DNA from: Streptomyces capoamus
Lineage (GTDB): Bacteria > Actinomycetota > Actinomycetes > Streptomycetales > Streptomycetaceae
Length of the DNA: 61,534 nt
Assembly: GCF_014654935.1 (NCBI RefSeq)
Contig: NZ_BNBF01000013.1
Coordinates: 115,058 to 176,591, forward strand
Direction of reading: 5' to 3'
Below are positions 46,134 through 54,856 of this stretch, piece by piece (within the stretch, counting starts at the first letter, position 1; the number at the start of each line of letters is the position of its first letter). Both the position numbers and the translations under genes were made by a program. The notes under the pieces are model-generated. The model searched no databases and was not told the origin of the DNA. It saw only the letters and a program-made list of their open reading frames with translations.

Positions 46134-46196
46134 GACCGTCCTTCCGGTGTCCAAAAGCTACTGCTGAGCATCAGGGTCTCAGACCGACGCCCAAAG

Positions 46197-46343
46197 CTAC
46201 ACACGGGCGCCACGCGGCGGGCACCCCCGTGCCGGCACCGGTCTCAGGCGCCGACGAGTGATGCTGCGCACGCTGCACAGGGTCAGGATTCCGAGGCCGC
46301 CGAGGGCGAGCAGCCCCCCGATCAGCTCCGCGGTCGCGGGCAT
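46197..46343 (-). CDS. Small single-span membrane protein, 48 aa
   Basis: The ORF starts at ATG 46343 with a strong GGAGG site 4 nt upstream. It encodes MPATAELIGGLLALGGLGIL, which continues into a hydrophobic helix (~6-24) followed by a basic, proline-rich cytoplasmic tail (SITRRRLRPVPARG). It lies upstream of, and in the same direction as, the TrkA pair. Its role is unknown; an accessory subunit of the potassium system is possible from context only. Confidence 0.6.
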   Translation of the reverse strand: MPATAELIGGLLALGGLGILTLCSVRSITRRRLRPVPARGCPPRGARV

Positions 46344-46504
46344 GGAACCTCCGAAGTGCGATGACGGGCGGGGTTTGCCATCTAGGCACGCGGGGCACAA
46401 GGACCACGGATTCCGCAGTTCAGTGCGCCCTTGTTTTCACTCGGGAGGCATATCCAGCACGCCGGGTGGGCGGGTGCCAGTTCGAAGGCTTACGATCCTC
46501 TCTC

Positions 46505-48553
46505 GTGTCCAAACTGACCGACGTGCCCAAACGGATCCTGATCGGGCGCGCACTGCGCAGTGACCGGCTGGGCGAAACGCTCCTGCCGAAGCGCATCGCC
46601 CTCCCCGTCTTCGCCTCCGACCCTCTGTCCTCCGTCGCCTACGCGCCGGGGGAGGTCCTGCTGGTCCTGTCCATCGCGGGCGTGTCGGCGTACCGCTTCA
46701 GCCCCTGGATCGCCGTCGCGGTCGTCGTGCTGATGTTCACCGTGGTCGCCTCCTACCGGCAGAACGTGCACGCCTACCCGAGCGGCGGCGGCGACTACGA
46801 GGTCGCCACCACCAACCTCGGCCCCAAGGCCGGCCTCACCGTGGCCAGCGCGCTGCTCGTCGACTACGTCCTGACCGTCGCCGTCTCCATCGCCTCCGGC
46901 ATCGAGAACCTCGGCTCCGCGATCCCCTTCGTGGTCCAGCACAAGGTGCTCTGCGCGGCCGCCGTCATCGTGCTGCTGACGCTGATGAACCTGCGCGGCG
47001 TGAAGGAGTCGGGCAAGCTCTTCGCGATCCCGACGTTCGTCTTCGTCGGCGGCGTCTTCGTCATGATCGCCTGGGGCGCCTTCCGTGGGCTGGTCCTCGG
47101 CGACACCATGCGCGCCCCGACGGCCGACTACCACATCAAGGCCGAGCACCAGGGCCTCGCCGGCTTCGCGCTGGTCTTCCTGCTGCTGCGCGCCTTCTCC
47201 TCCGGCTGTGCGGCCCTCACCGGCGTCGAGGCGATCTCCAACGGCGTCCCGGCCTTCCGCAAACCCAAGTCCAAGAACGCGGCGACCACCCTGGCCATGA
47301 TGGGCCTGCTGGCCGTCACCATGTTCTGCGGCATCATCGCGCTCGCCATGGTCACCAAGGTCCGCATGGCCGAGCACCCGGCCACCGACCTGCTGCGCGG
47401 CGGCGTCCCGATCGGCTCCGACTACGTCCAGAACCCGGTGATCTCCCAGGTCGCCGAGGCGGTCTTCGGCAAGGGCAGCTTCCTGTTCATCCTGCTCGCC
47501 GCCGCCACCGCGCTGGTGCTGTTCCTGGCCGCCAACACGGCGTACAACGGCTTCCCGCTGCTCGGCTCGATCCTCGCCCAGGACCGCTACCTGCCGCGCC
47601 AGCTGCACACCCGCGGCGACCGGCTCGCCTTCTCCAACGGCATCGTGCTCCTCGCGGGCGCCGCGATGCTGCTGGTGTTCATCTATGGCGCGGACTCCAC
47701 CCGCCTGATCCAGCTGTACATCGTCGGCGTGTTCGTGTCCTTCACGCTCAGCCAGACCGGCATGGTCCGGCACTGGAACCGCCACCTCGCGGTCGAGAAG
47801 GACCCGGCCAAGCGCAGCCACATGATCCGCTCCCGCGCGATCAACGCCTTCGGCGCCTTCTTCACCGGCCTCGTGCTCGTCGTCGTCCTGGTCACCAAGT
47901 TCACGCACGGCGCGTGGGTGGCCCTGCTCGGCATGTGCATCTTCTACGCGACGATGACCGCGATCCGGAAGCACTACGACCGGGTCGCCGAGGAGATCGC
48001 CGCGCCCGAGGGCCCGAGCGACGACATGGTCCGTCCGTCCCGCGTGCACTCGGTCGTCCTGATCTCCAAGATCCACCGCCCCACGCTGCGCGCCCTGGCC
48101 TACGCCAAACTGATGCGCTCGGACACCCTGGAGGCGCTGACCGTCAACGTCGACCCGGCGGAGACCAAGGCGCTGCGCGAGGAGTGGGAGCGGCGCGGGA
48201 TCGACGTACCGCTGAAGGTTTTGGACTCGCCCTACCGCGAGATCACCCGGCCGGTCATCGAGTACGTCAAGGGCCTGCGCAAGGAGTCCCCGCGCGACGC
48301 CGTCTCCGTGATCATTCCCGAGTACGTGGTCGGCCACTGGTACGAGCACCTGCTGCACAACCAGAGCGCCCTGCGCCTGAAGGGCCGCCTGCTGTTCACG
48401 CCGGGCGTCATGGTGACCTCGGTGCCGTACCAGCTGCAGTCCTCCGAGGCGGCCCGGGCCCGCGCCCGCAAGCGGCAGGAGTGGAACGCACCGGGCGCGG
48501 TCCGGCGGGGCCCGGCCGTGGAGCGGCCGAAGGAGCCGTCGGCCAAGGACTGA
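46505..48553 (+). CDS. KimA-like APC-superfamily potassium importer
   Basis: This is a 682-aa transporter. Residues ~30-500 form about 12 membrane spans of the APC fold, with the first unwound helix FASDPLSSVAYAPGEVLL and PSGGGDYEVA. The C-terminal cytoplasmic domain (~515-660) begins VHSVVLISKIHRPTLRALAYAKLM, a USP-like domain. That length and two-part design match KimA (YdaO) of Bacillus, a K+/H+ symporter inhibited by c-di-AMP. The GTG at 46505 follows TACGAT at 46491-46496 with no ribosome binding site, suggesting a leaderless start. An amino-acid permease is the alternative reading. Confidence 0.8.
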   Translation: MSKLTDVPKRILIGRALRSDRLGETLLPKRIALPVFASDPLSSVAYAPGEVLLVLSIAGVSAYRFSPWIAVAVVVLMFTVVASYRQNVHAYPSGGGDYEVATTNLGPKAGLTVASALLVDYVLTVAVSIASGIENLGSAIPFVVQHKVLCAAAVIVLLTLMNLRGVKESGKLFAIPTFVFVGGVFVMIAWGAFRGLVLGDTMRAPTADYHIKAEHQGLAGFALVFLLLRAFSSGCAALTGVEAISNGVPAFRKPKSKNAATTLAMMGLLAVTMFCGIIALAMVTKVRMAEHPATDLLRGGVPIGSDYVQNPVISQVAEAVFGKGSFLFILLAAATALVLFLAANTAYNGFPLLGSILAQDRYLPRQLHTRGDRLAFSNGIVLLAGAAMLLVFIYGADSTRLIQLYIVGVFVSFTLSQTGMVRHWNRHLAVEKDPAKRSHMIRSRAINAFGAFFTGLVLVVVLVTKFTHGAWVALLGMCIFYATMTAIRKHYDRVAEEIAAPEGPSDDMVRPSRVHSVVLISKIHRPTLRALAYAKLMRSDTLEALTVNVDPAETKALREEWERRGIDVPLKVLDSPYREITRPVIEYVKGLRKESPRDAVSVIIPEYVVGHWYEHLLHNQSALRLKGRLLFTPGVMVTSVPYQLQSSEAARARARKRQEWNAPGAVRRGPAVERPKEPSAKD

Positions 48554-48640
48554 GGCGCGGTGGGGAGGCCGTAGACTGGTGGGCTGTTGTCGGGCCCGCC
48601 GGTGCGGGCCGCCCCGCTGTCGATCTGGAGTCTCCCCACC

Positions 48641-49969
48641 ATGCCCGCAGAACCGAAGAAGTCGCTGGTGGGGGAGGAGTACGAGGTCGAGATCGGCCCC
48701 GTCGCCCACGGCGGTCACTGCATCGCCCGCACGACCGGGGGACAGGTGCTGTTCGTCCGGCACGCGCTGCCCGGTGAGCGGGTCGTGGTCCGGGTGACCG
48801 AGGGCGAGGAAGGGGCCCGCTTCCTGCGCGCGGACGCCGTACGGATCCTGGAGGCGTCCAAGGACCGTGTCGAGGCTCCCTGCCCCTTCGCCGGCCCCGG
48901 CCGCTGCGGCGGTTGCGACTGGCAGCACGCCAAGCCGGGCGCCCAGCGCCGGCTGAAGGCCGACGTCATCGCCGAGCAGCTCCAGCGGCTCGCCGGCCTC
49001 ACGCCCGAGGAGGCCGGCTGGGACGGCACGGTGGTCCCGGCCGAGGGCGACAAGCTGCCCGCCGGCCAGGTTCCCCAGTGGCGCACCCGTGTGCAGTACG
49101 CCGTCGACGCCGAGGGCCACGCCGGTCTGCGCCGGCACCGCTCGCACGAGGTCGAGCGCATCGACCACTGCATGATCGCGGCGGCGGGCGTGAGCGAGCT
49201 GGGCATCGAGAAGCGGGACTGGACCGGCATGGCCTCCGTCGACGCGATCGCCGCGACGGGGTCCCAGGACCGCATGGTCATCCTGGAGCCGCGTCCCGGC
49301 GCCCGGCTGCCGCTAGTCGAGCTCGACAGGCCCGTCTCCGTCATGCGCGTCGACGAGCGCGACGGCGGGATCCACCGCGTCCACGGCCGGGCGTTCGTGC
49401 GCGAGCGGGCCGACGACCACACCTACCGGGTCGGCAGCGGCGGCTTCTGGCAGGTCCACCCGAAGGCGGCCGACACCCTCGTCACGGCGGTGATGCAGGG
49501 GCTGCTGCCCCGCAAGGGCGAGATGGCCCTCGACCTCTACTGCGGCGCCGGCCTCTTCGCCGGCGCCCTCGCCGACCGCCTCGGCGAGCAGGGCGCGGTC
49601 CTCGGCATCGAGTCCGGCAAGCGGGCCGTCGAGGACGCCCGGCACAACCTGGCCGACTTCCCGCGGGTCCGCATCGAGCAGGGCAAGGTCGAGTCGGTCC
49701 TGCCGCGCACCGGCATCACCGAGGTCGACCTCATCGTCCTCGACCCGCCCCGCGCGGGCGCCGGCCGCAAGACGGTCGCGCACCTCGCGTCCCTGGGCGC
49801 CCGCCGCATCGCCTACGTCGCCTGCGACCCCGCCGCGCTGGCCCGCGACCTGGGCTACTTCCGCGAGGGCGGCTACCGCGTGCGGACGCTGAGGGCGTTC
49901 GACCTGTTCCCGATGACCTCGCACGTGGAGTGTGTGGCAATTCTTGAGCCCGCAGTAAAGGGCCGCTGA
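48641..49969 (+). CDS. TRAM-domain class I SAM-dependent RNA (uracil-5-)methyltransferase
   Basis: This 442-aa TrmA/RlmD-type enzyme has an N-terminal TRAM domain (~1-60), [4Fe-4S] ligands in CPFAGPGRCGGC (~81-92) plus the Cys in IDHC, a SAM motif LDLYCGAGLFAGALA (~293-307), IVLDPPRAG, and the catalytic VACDP cysteine. The ATG at 48641 has TGGAG upstream. The last ~20 codons (from FPMTSHVECV) use A/T-ending codons unlike the rest. A diverged second copy of this end lies at 61157, so the terminal segment appears to be supplied by an inserted island. Confidence 0.9.
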   Translation: MPAEPKKSLVGEEYEVEIGPVAHGGHCIARTTGGQVLFVRHALPGERVVVRVTEGEEGARFLRADAVRILEASKDRVEAPCPFAGPGRCGGCDWQHAKPGAQRRLKADVIAEQLQRLAGLTPEEAGWDGTVVPAEGDKLPAGQVPQWRTRVQYAVDAEGHAGLRRHRSHEVERIDHCMIAAAGVSELGIEKRDWTGMASVDAIAATGSQDRMVILEPRPGARLPLVELDRPVSVMRVDERDGGIHRVHGRAFVRERADDHTYRVGSGGFWQVHPKAADTLVTAVMQGLLPRKGEMALDLYCGAGLFAGALADRLGEQGAVLGIESGKRAVEDARHNLADFPRVRIEQGKVESVLPRTGITEVDLIVLDPPRAGAGRKTVAHLASLGARRIAYVACDPAALARDLGYFREGGYRVRTLRAFDLFPMTSHVECVAILEPAVKGR

Positions 49970-49973
49970 CCTG
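49907..49973 (+). repeat. Left island boundary (attL-like copy of the methyltransferase 3' end)
   Basis: These 67 bp encode FPMTSHVECVAILEPAVKGR plus the stop and two further bases. They align without gaps to 61157-61223, with 51 of 67 bases identical by my count. This copy completes the gene but has codons such as GCA, ATT, CTT and GTA, which suggests it arrived with the element. Confidence 0.7.
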
Positions 49974-50513
49974 CTGATCCTCTGATTCCCCAGGTTGCGG
50001 GCGGATTGTGCCGACATGTTTCCGTAGGTTCACCGCGTGGAGCATGCTGTAGGTTCCCGCCATGCGTCTCACCTGCGGTTTCGCAGCAGGCGTGAGTCGA
50101 GAACGCTCGGCCTCAACTCCGTAAGGGACGGGTTCGGGAAATGTTCTTGACGCTGCTTCTGACGGGGCGTGAGGTGGTCGTCCTGGATCAGATAGCGCGG
50201 GTCAATCGATGTGTTGGGCTTTTGCGGAACCTTCCGTTTTCACCAACCTGCGGTGCCTCGATGACGGTGACGCGTCTGCCGTACCGAGGGCGGGCGTCAC
50301 CGGTACCGACTGACCTGACTCATGGACTGGTTCCTGCTCCGGCACGGAGACGAGGAGCGAACCGTCTTCGCCGTCGAGTCTGAGGATATCGGCTGCATGC
50401 GCTGCACCCGGTTTTCGAACCACACTTGCCTGCGGCACGAGGTCCACCGTGTTCGCCGTCCGGTGTCAAGGTTGTCATCGCCGCGTAGTGTGGACTGTTG
50501 CTTGTCAAAGCCG
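49974..50513. other. Gene-free stretch between the methyltransferase and hsdR ends
   Basis: About 540 bp of lower-GC sequence separates two convergent genes. Short frames exist, for example from ATG 50322, but none shows a family pattern. An 8-bp inverted repeat, GGTGACGC (50266-50273) with GCGTCACC (50294-50301), is the only structure noted. It may be decayed island sequence. Confidence 0.4.
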
Positions 50514-53500
50514 TCAGTCCTTGAATTCCTCTCGCGTCCACTCTCGGGCGAAATACTCCAGCTGCTTGGTGATGAGCTCGACCGCGTCCAAGACCTCGGC
50601 GGGTGGGTATCCGTGCCGGGCGAGTAGCCGTTTGATGGTGCTGCGCAGTCTGGCGCGGACCGGTTCGTGGGAGACCCAGTCGGGTGTCAGTTGCCGACGC
50701 ACAGCCGTCACCAGCCCGCGGGCGATGTCGGCAAGCGCTGCGTCACCGATGAGGTCGCGGGCCTTGCCGTGGCTGGCGATCGCGTCGTAGAAGGCGAGTT
50801 CGTCCTGGCTCAGCGGCGGGTCGAACCGCTCACCGCGGTGGGTGTCCGAGGCTATCTCGTGCACCATCTCGGTCAGCTCGGCGATGATCTCCCCGCTGGT
50901 GAGCCGCTGCCGTTCGTATTCGCTCGTCAGGTCCCGCAATCGTGCCGACAGGACGCCGCGCCGTACGACATTGTGCTGGGTGACTTCGTGTACGGACCGC
51001 TCGACCAGCCGCCGCATGGCCTCGGTGGCCAAGTGCGGGGTTTCGGACGCCTGGAGTCCTGTGGCGGGCGCCTCCGGTCCGGTGGTCTGCGCCAGCTGGT
51101 GCACCATGTGCGCCATATTTTGGGATTCATCCGGGCCGATTGCCTCGCGGTCTGCGGCGTCGAATCTGGCCATCCAGGTACGGACCTGCGTCATGAACTT
51201 CAGGTCGGATCGCCAGTCCGGAGCATCTGGAAACCGTTCCGCGATCTTGGTGCTGGCGAAGGTCAGTGCATGGAAGCGCTCCAGGCGATAGGCGTGCTCG
51301 CGATAGCGCTGCCCGAGATTGCGGGCCGGGTCGGCAGTGTCGTTTCCGGGAGTGCGGGGGTCGCGCAGATGATTCAAGGTCTTTAGTACGGCTTCCAGGT
51401 GTGACCGGGGACCTGGTCTTGCGAGCAGCGCGCGCCAGTCGATGTCCGCGAGGATGCCGCACAAGGCGTCGTACTCCTTGCGCAGCTCATCCAGTGCCGT
51501 GTCGATGTCCGCGGCCGCGTATCGGACGGCCTGGCCGGTGTCGGAGCGTTCGGCAAGCATCTGCCGGAGGTTGTCGGCAAGAGGCACGTAGCCGACGAGG
51601 AGACCGTCCGGCTTGCCGCGGAAGCGACGGTTGACCCGAACCATGGCCTGCATCAGCAGGTTGCCCTTGAGGGAGCGGTCCAGATACATGGTGTGGACCG
51701 GCGGCGCGTCGAAGCCGGTGAGCAGCATGCTGTGCACGATGAGCAGTTCGAGCTCGTCGTCAGGATCCTGGGCCCGTCTGACTACCGTCGAGCGCTCCGC
51801 TGGAGTCAGAGCATGGGAACGCAGCCGATCCGGATCCATGCCCAAGCCCGAGAAGACAATCTTCATCGTGCCGTGGTCAACCGCCTGATGGGCCCACCCG
51901 GGCCGTAGTTCCCGGATGGCCTCGAACATCCGCACGCACATCTCACGTGTGGCACAGACGACCATGGCCTTGCCGGGTGTGCCGATGAACGGCGTCATGT
52001 GCGCGCGACGCTGCTCCCAGTGCTCCACCAGGTCGGAGGCTAGGGCGTGGACCCGAGCCGGGCTGCCGTGTGTGGTGTTCAGATCGGCGACGGTCCGCTC
52101 GGTGCGACGGCGTCCGGATCCTGCAGTCAGTCCGGACTCCTCGTCGAACTCTGGAAGATCCGGCCAGGATTCCCCGGCGAGTTCGAGGGTCCGGTCCTCG
52201 TAGTGGACGGGGACCGTTACCCCATCGCAGGTGGCCCGCTCGAGGTCATAGGTGTCGATGGAGCGTCCGAACACCTGGCGGATCGTCCGGTCGGCTGACG
52301 AGAGCGGTACGGAGGTGAAGGCGAGCAGGGTTGCATTCGGCAGGGCCCCGCGGAGATGGCGGGCGTGCAGGGAACGGTGCGATCGGTGGGCTTCGTCGAC
52401 GATGACGACGATGTTCCGCCGTTCGGACAGCGTGGGGTGTCCGGACCCTGACGTGTGCTCACGTGAGGTGAGGCCGAATTTCTGCAAGGTGGTGAAGACG
52501 GTGCCGCCGGCACGCATGTCGGACAGCAGCCCACGCAATTCCTCACGGGAGTCCGCGTGGTACAGGGGCTCCAGCGGAGGCCCGTGCTCCTGGAAAGTCG
52601 CGAACAGTTGGTGGTCGCGCTCGGTATTGTCCGTGACAACGACGAGCGTAGGCCAGTTCAGTGCCGGGTCGCGAGCGATGGCGCCGGAAGTCAACACCAT
52701 GGTCCAGGACTTGCCGCTTCCGGCGGCGTGCGCCACGACACCTGCCCGCCCGTCGGTGCGGTAGGCGTCGACCACGCTTCGTGTGGCCTTGGTTGCTGCG
52801 TAATACTGGTGCGGTCTGGCGATGCGCTTCCCGGTGGACGTGAAGTCGATGAACCCATCGACGAAGCGCAGCAGTCGGGTCCGGTCGAACAGGCCACGCA
52901 GGGCCAGCTGTTCCGCTGTCGCGTCTCCCTCACCGGCTTGGTCCGGTCGCACAGGCCGGCCCGACTCGTCTACGTTCCAGGCAGCATATTGCTCGTACGG
53001 AGTGAAGGGCGTCCCGTATACGGCTTCTGTCCCAGATGAGAGCAGAGTGACGGCGTTGTAGCGGAAAGCGGCGGGGAAGTCCTCCGCACACCGCTGAATC
53101 GTGCGGTGCGCCCCTCGCAGCGCCCCGTCCCCGTCCTGGGCCCGCTTCGTCTCGATCACGGCCACCGGCAGCCCGTTGACGTAGAGGACGAGATCCAAGC
53201 GGCGACGCTGCCCGTCCCCGCCGGCGAGTGCGGTGTCGGTCGACACGATGTACCTGTTGGCGTCCGCGTTCCTCAGATCGATCAGTCGGATCGGGGGGTT
53301 GTGCCGTGCGCCGAACTCGTCCGTGTAGACGACGGATCGAATCCCATGGGTCATATACGCGTGCGTCTGCCTGTTTTCGGTGTACGCGTCCTGGGATACA
53401 GGACCGGCCGCGACGGACACGGCTTGGCTCACCGCCTCCGGAGGCAGGCCAGGGTTGAGGCGGGTGATCGCCTCGCGGAGCTGGTCGTGGAGGATCAGAC

Positions 53501-53627
53501 CGTCCCAGTCGCGGCGGTGGCCGGACCCGGGCGCGAGCCGGTTTCCGGGACACGCCTCCCAGCCGAGCCGCGTCAGCTCGGTCACCGTGAGCTGCGCCAA
53601 CTCGGCCTCGATGGGCAGGCTGGTCAC
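50514..53627 (-). CDS. hsdR: Type I restriction endonuclease subunit HsdR
   Basis: This is a 1037-aa motor-nuclease. The N-terminal PD-(D/E)xK domain has RRRLDLVLYVNGLPVAVIE with the catalytic ExK at Glu159-Thr-Lys161. The SF2 helicase has Walker A AGSGKS (GSGKS from Gly303), VIVDEAH (DEAH from ~411), a motif III variant FTSVP where FTGTP is usual, and motif VI QAMVRVNRRFRGK. The helical C-terminal domain that docks on the methylase core follows. Nuclease and ATPase residues appear intact. ATG 53627 overlaps the hsdS stop by 4 nt; it is last in the operon. Confidence 0.93.
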   Translation of the reverse strand: MTSLPIEAELAQLTVTELTRLGWEACPGNRLAPGSGHRRDWDGLILHDQLREAITRLNPGLPPEAVSQAVSVAAGPVSQDAYTENRQTHAYMTHGIRSVVYTDEFGARHNPPIRLIDLRNADANRYIVSTDTALAGGDGQRRRLDLVLYVNGLPVAVIETKRAQDGDGALRGAHRTIQRCAEDFPAAFRYNAVTLLSSGTEAVYGTPFTPYEQYAAWNVDESGRPVRPDQAGEGDATAEQLALRGLFDRTRLLRFVDGFIDFTSTGKRIARPHQYYAATKATRSVVDAYRTDGRAGVVAHAAGSGKSWTMVLTSGAIARDPALNWPTLVVVTDNTERDHQLFATFQEHGPPLEPLYHADSREELRGLLSDMRAGGTVFTTLQKFGLTSREHTSGSGHPTLSERRNIVVIVDEAHRSHRSLHARHLRGALPNATLLAFTSVPLSSADRTIRQVFGRSIDTYDLERATCDGVTVPVHYEDRTLELAGESWPDLPEFDEESGLTAGSGRRRTERTVADLNTTHGSPARVHALASDLVEHWEQRRAHMTPFIGTPGKAMVVCATREMCVRMFEAIRELRPGWAHQAVDHGTMKIVFSGLGMDPDRLRSHALTPAERSTVVRRAQDPDDELELLIVHSMLLTGFDAPPVHTMYLDRSLKGNLLMQAMVRVNRRFRGKPDGLLVGYVPLADNLRQMLAERSDTGQAVRYAAADIDTALDELRKEYDALCGILADIDWRALLARPGPRSHLEAVLKTLNHLRDPRTPGNDTADPARNLGQRYREHAYRLERFHALTFASTKIAERFPDAPDWRSDLKFMTQVRTWMARFDAADREAIGPDESQNMAHMVHQLAQTTGPEAPATGLQASETPHLATEAMRRLVERSVHEVTQHNVVRRGVLSARLRDLTSEYERQRLTSGEIIAELTEMVHEIASDTHRGERFDPPLSQDELAFYDAIASHGKARDLIGDAALADIARGLVTAVRRQLTPDWVSHEPVRARLRSTIKRLLARHGYPPAEVLDAVELITKQLEYFAREWTREEFKD

Positions 53628-54856
53628 GTAGCGTCCTCCACGACTGCTTCGGCGTCTCTTACCCGCAGGCGGCCCGTCATCAGCTGGGGAAGAAGGCTGT
53701 CGCGGAGCTCGGCCAGGGTGGCCGACTCAGCCTGTCCGTGGTCGGCCCGGTTCTCCAGCGCATCGAGCGTAGCCCGTAGCGCGGGTCGGTGGGCGTCGGC
53801 GGGCAGGAGGAGCTCCAGGGCTGCCAGGTGGGTCTCCCGAAGTAAGGTCTGCCGGGGCGTCCCCTCGGCCATGGCCTCGATGCGGGGCTGTGCACGCAGC
53901 ATCGCGAACCCCGCGCAAAGCGGGTCGGTCAGTTCAGGCGCGAAGCGGACCGTCAGCAGACGGGCGCCCGGCACCGCATTCGCGTCCGCGGTCCAGCGGG
54001 CGACACGGCCGAGTGTGCCGGCGCCGTACGAGGTGACCAGCACGTCGTGGCGCTGCAGTATTCTGGCGGCGTCCACCTCCTCCCTGAGCGCCCGGCGCGC
54101 GGACTCGGTGATCACCCGGCCTTCTCGGACGCACTCCTGGTCGAGCAAGATCACCCCATCAGGGGCGTCCGTGTACCGGTGTGTGACGCCCCGGTGCAGC
54201 GCACTCGTGACGGACCCCACGGCGACCCGGACAGCGTCTGCCGACTCGACGGCCCGGTCGTAATGTGCCAGTGCCAGCTCGCGGGTGGCGGCCAGGATGC
54301 GGCTGTTTGCGGCGATCTTGTCGTCCAACGCGCCGAGAACGGCGACCACCCCCTCCTGCTCGGCCATCGGAGGGTGCGGGACCGGAAGGGTGCGGATCGA
54401 CGTCAGGGGAGCGGCCATGCCCGACCCGCCCACAGCCGACGTGTGGGTCAGAAGCGAACGCCGTCCCGCCTCCGACCGGAACCAGTAGTGGTAGAACTCG
54501 GGCAGTGCTCTCGCCGGATCCAGCCGGGACCGCAGCTGGGACGAATCGATGACGTACCGGCTGTATCCCAGCCTGCGAGGTACCACGGACACCTGGCCGA
54601 TGGCACCCCGGTGGGTGAACACGACGTCTCCCGGGAAGACGTTCGCCGACAGCACCTCGTCCGCCTTCTCCTCCGTGATGTAGACGAATTCACCGTCGAG
54701 AATTCCCCGTGCCAAATTCGTCCCGCGGATGACGGGTACTCCGTCCCGAACGTAATCTTCCTTCGTGATCCGTGATCCGAACGGGCCCATGGCGAAGGCC
54801 GAACGGTCTTCGGGCGCGGCCAGCGACTGGTACTCGACGAACTTCCAGTCAGCCAT
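53624..54856 (-). CDS. hsdS: Type I restriction-modification specificity subunit HsdS
   Basis: This 410-aa protein has two target-recognition domains separated by a conserved helix. TRD1 covers ~1-155, with the typical AMGPFGSRITKEDYVRDGVPVIRG start and GDVVFTHRGAIGQVSVV. The central spacer is PMAEQEGVVAVLGALDDKIAANSRI (~162-186). TRD2 covers ~190-365, followed by a second helix ending LRDSLLPQLMTGRLRV. Two TRDs imply an asymmetric bipartite DNA target. It overlaps hsdM upstream by 8 nt and hsdR downstream by 4 nt. Confidence 0.92.
   Translation of the reverse strand: MADWKFVEYQSLAAPEDRSAFAMGPFGSRITKEDYVRDGVPVIRGTNLARGILDGEFVYITEEKADEVLSANVFPGDVVFTHRGAIGQVSVVPRRLGYSRYVIDSSQLRSRLDPARALPEFYHYWFRSEAGRRSLLTHTSAVGGSGMAAPLTSIRTLPVPHPPMAEQEGVVAVLGALDDKIAANSRILAATRELALAHYDRAVESADAVRVAVGSVTSALHRGVTHRYTDAPDGVILLDQECVREGRVITESARRALREEVDAARILQRHDVLVTSYGAGTLGRVARWTADANAVPGARLLTVRFAPELTDPLCAGFAMLRAQPRIEAMAEGTPRQTLLRETHLAALELLLPADAHRPALRATLDALENRADHGQAESATLAELRDSLLPQLMTGRLRVRDAEAVVEDAT

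Noticed and set aside
50322-50627. Plus-strand small ORF beginning MDWFLLRHGDEER
   Set aside because: It overlaps the 3' end of hsdR, has no ribosome binding site and matches no family I know.
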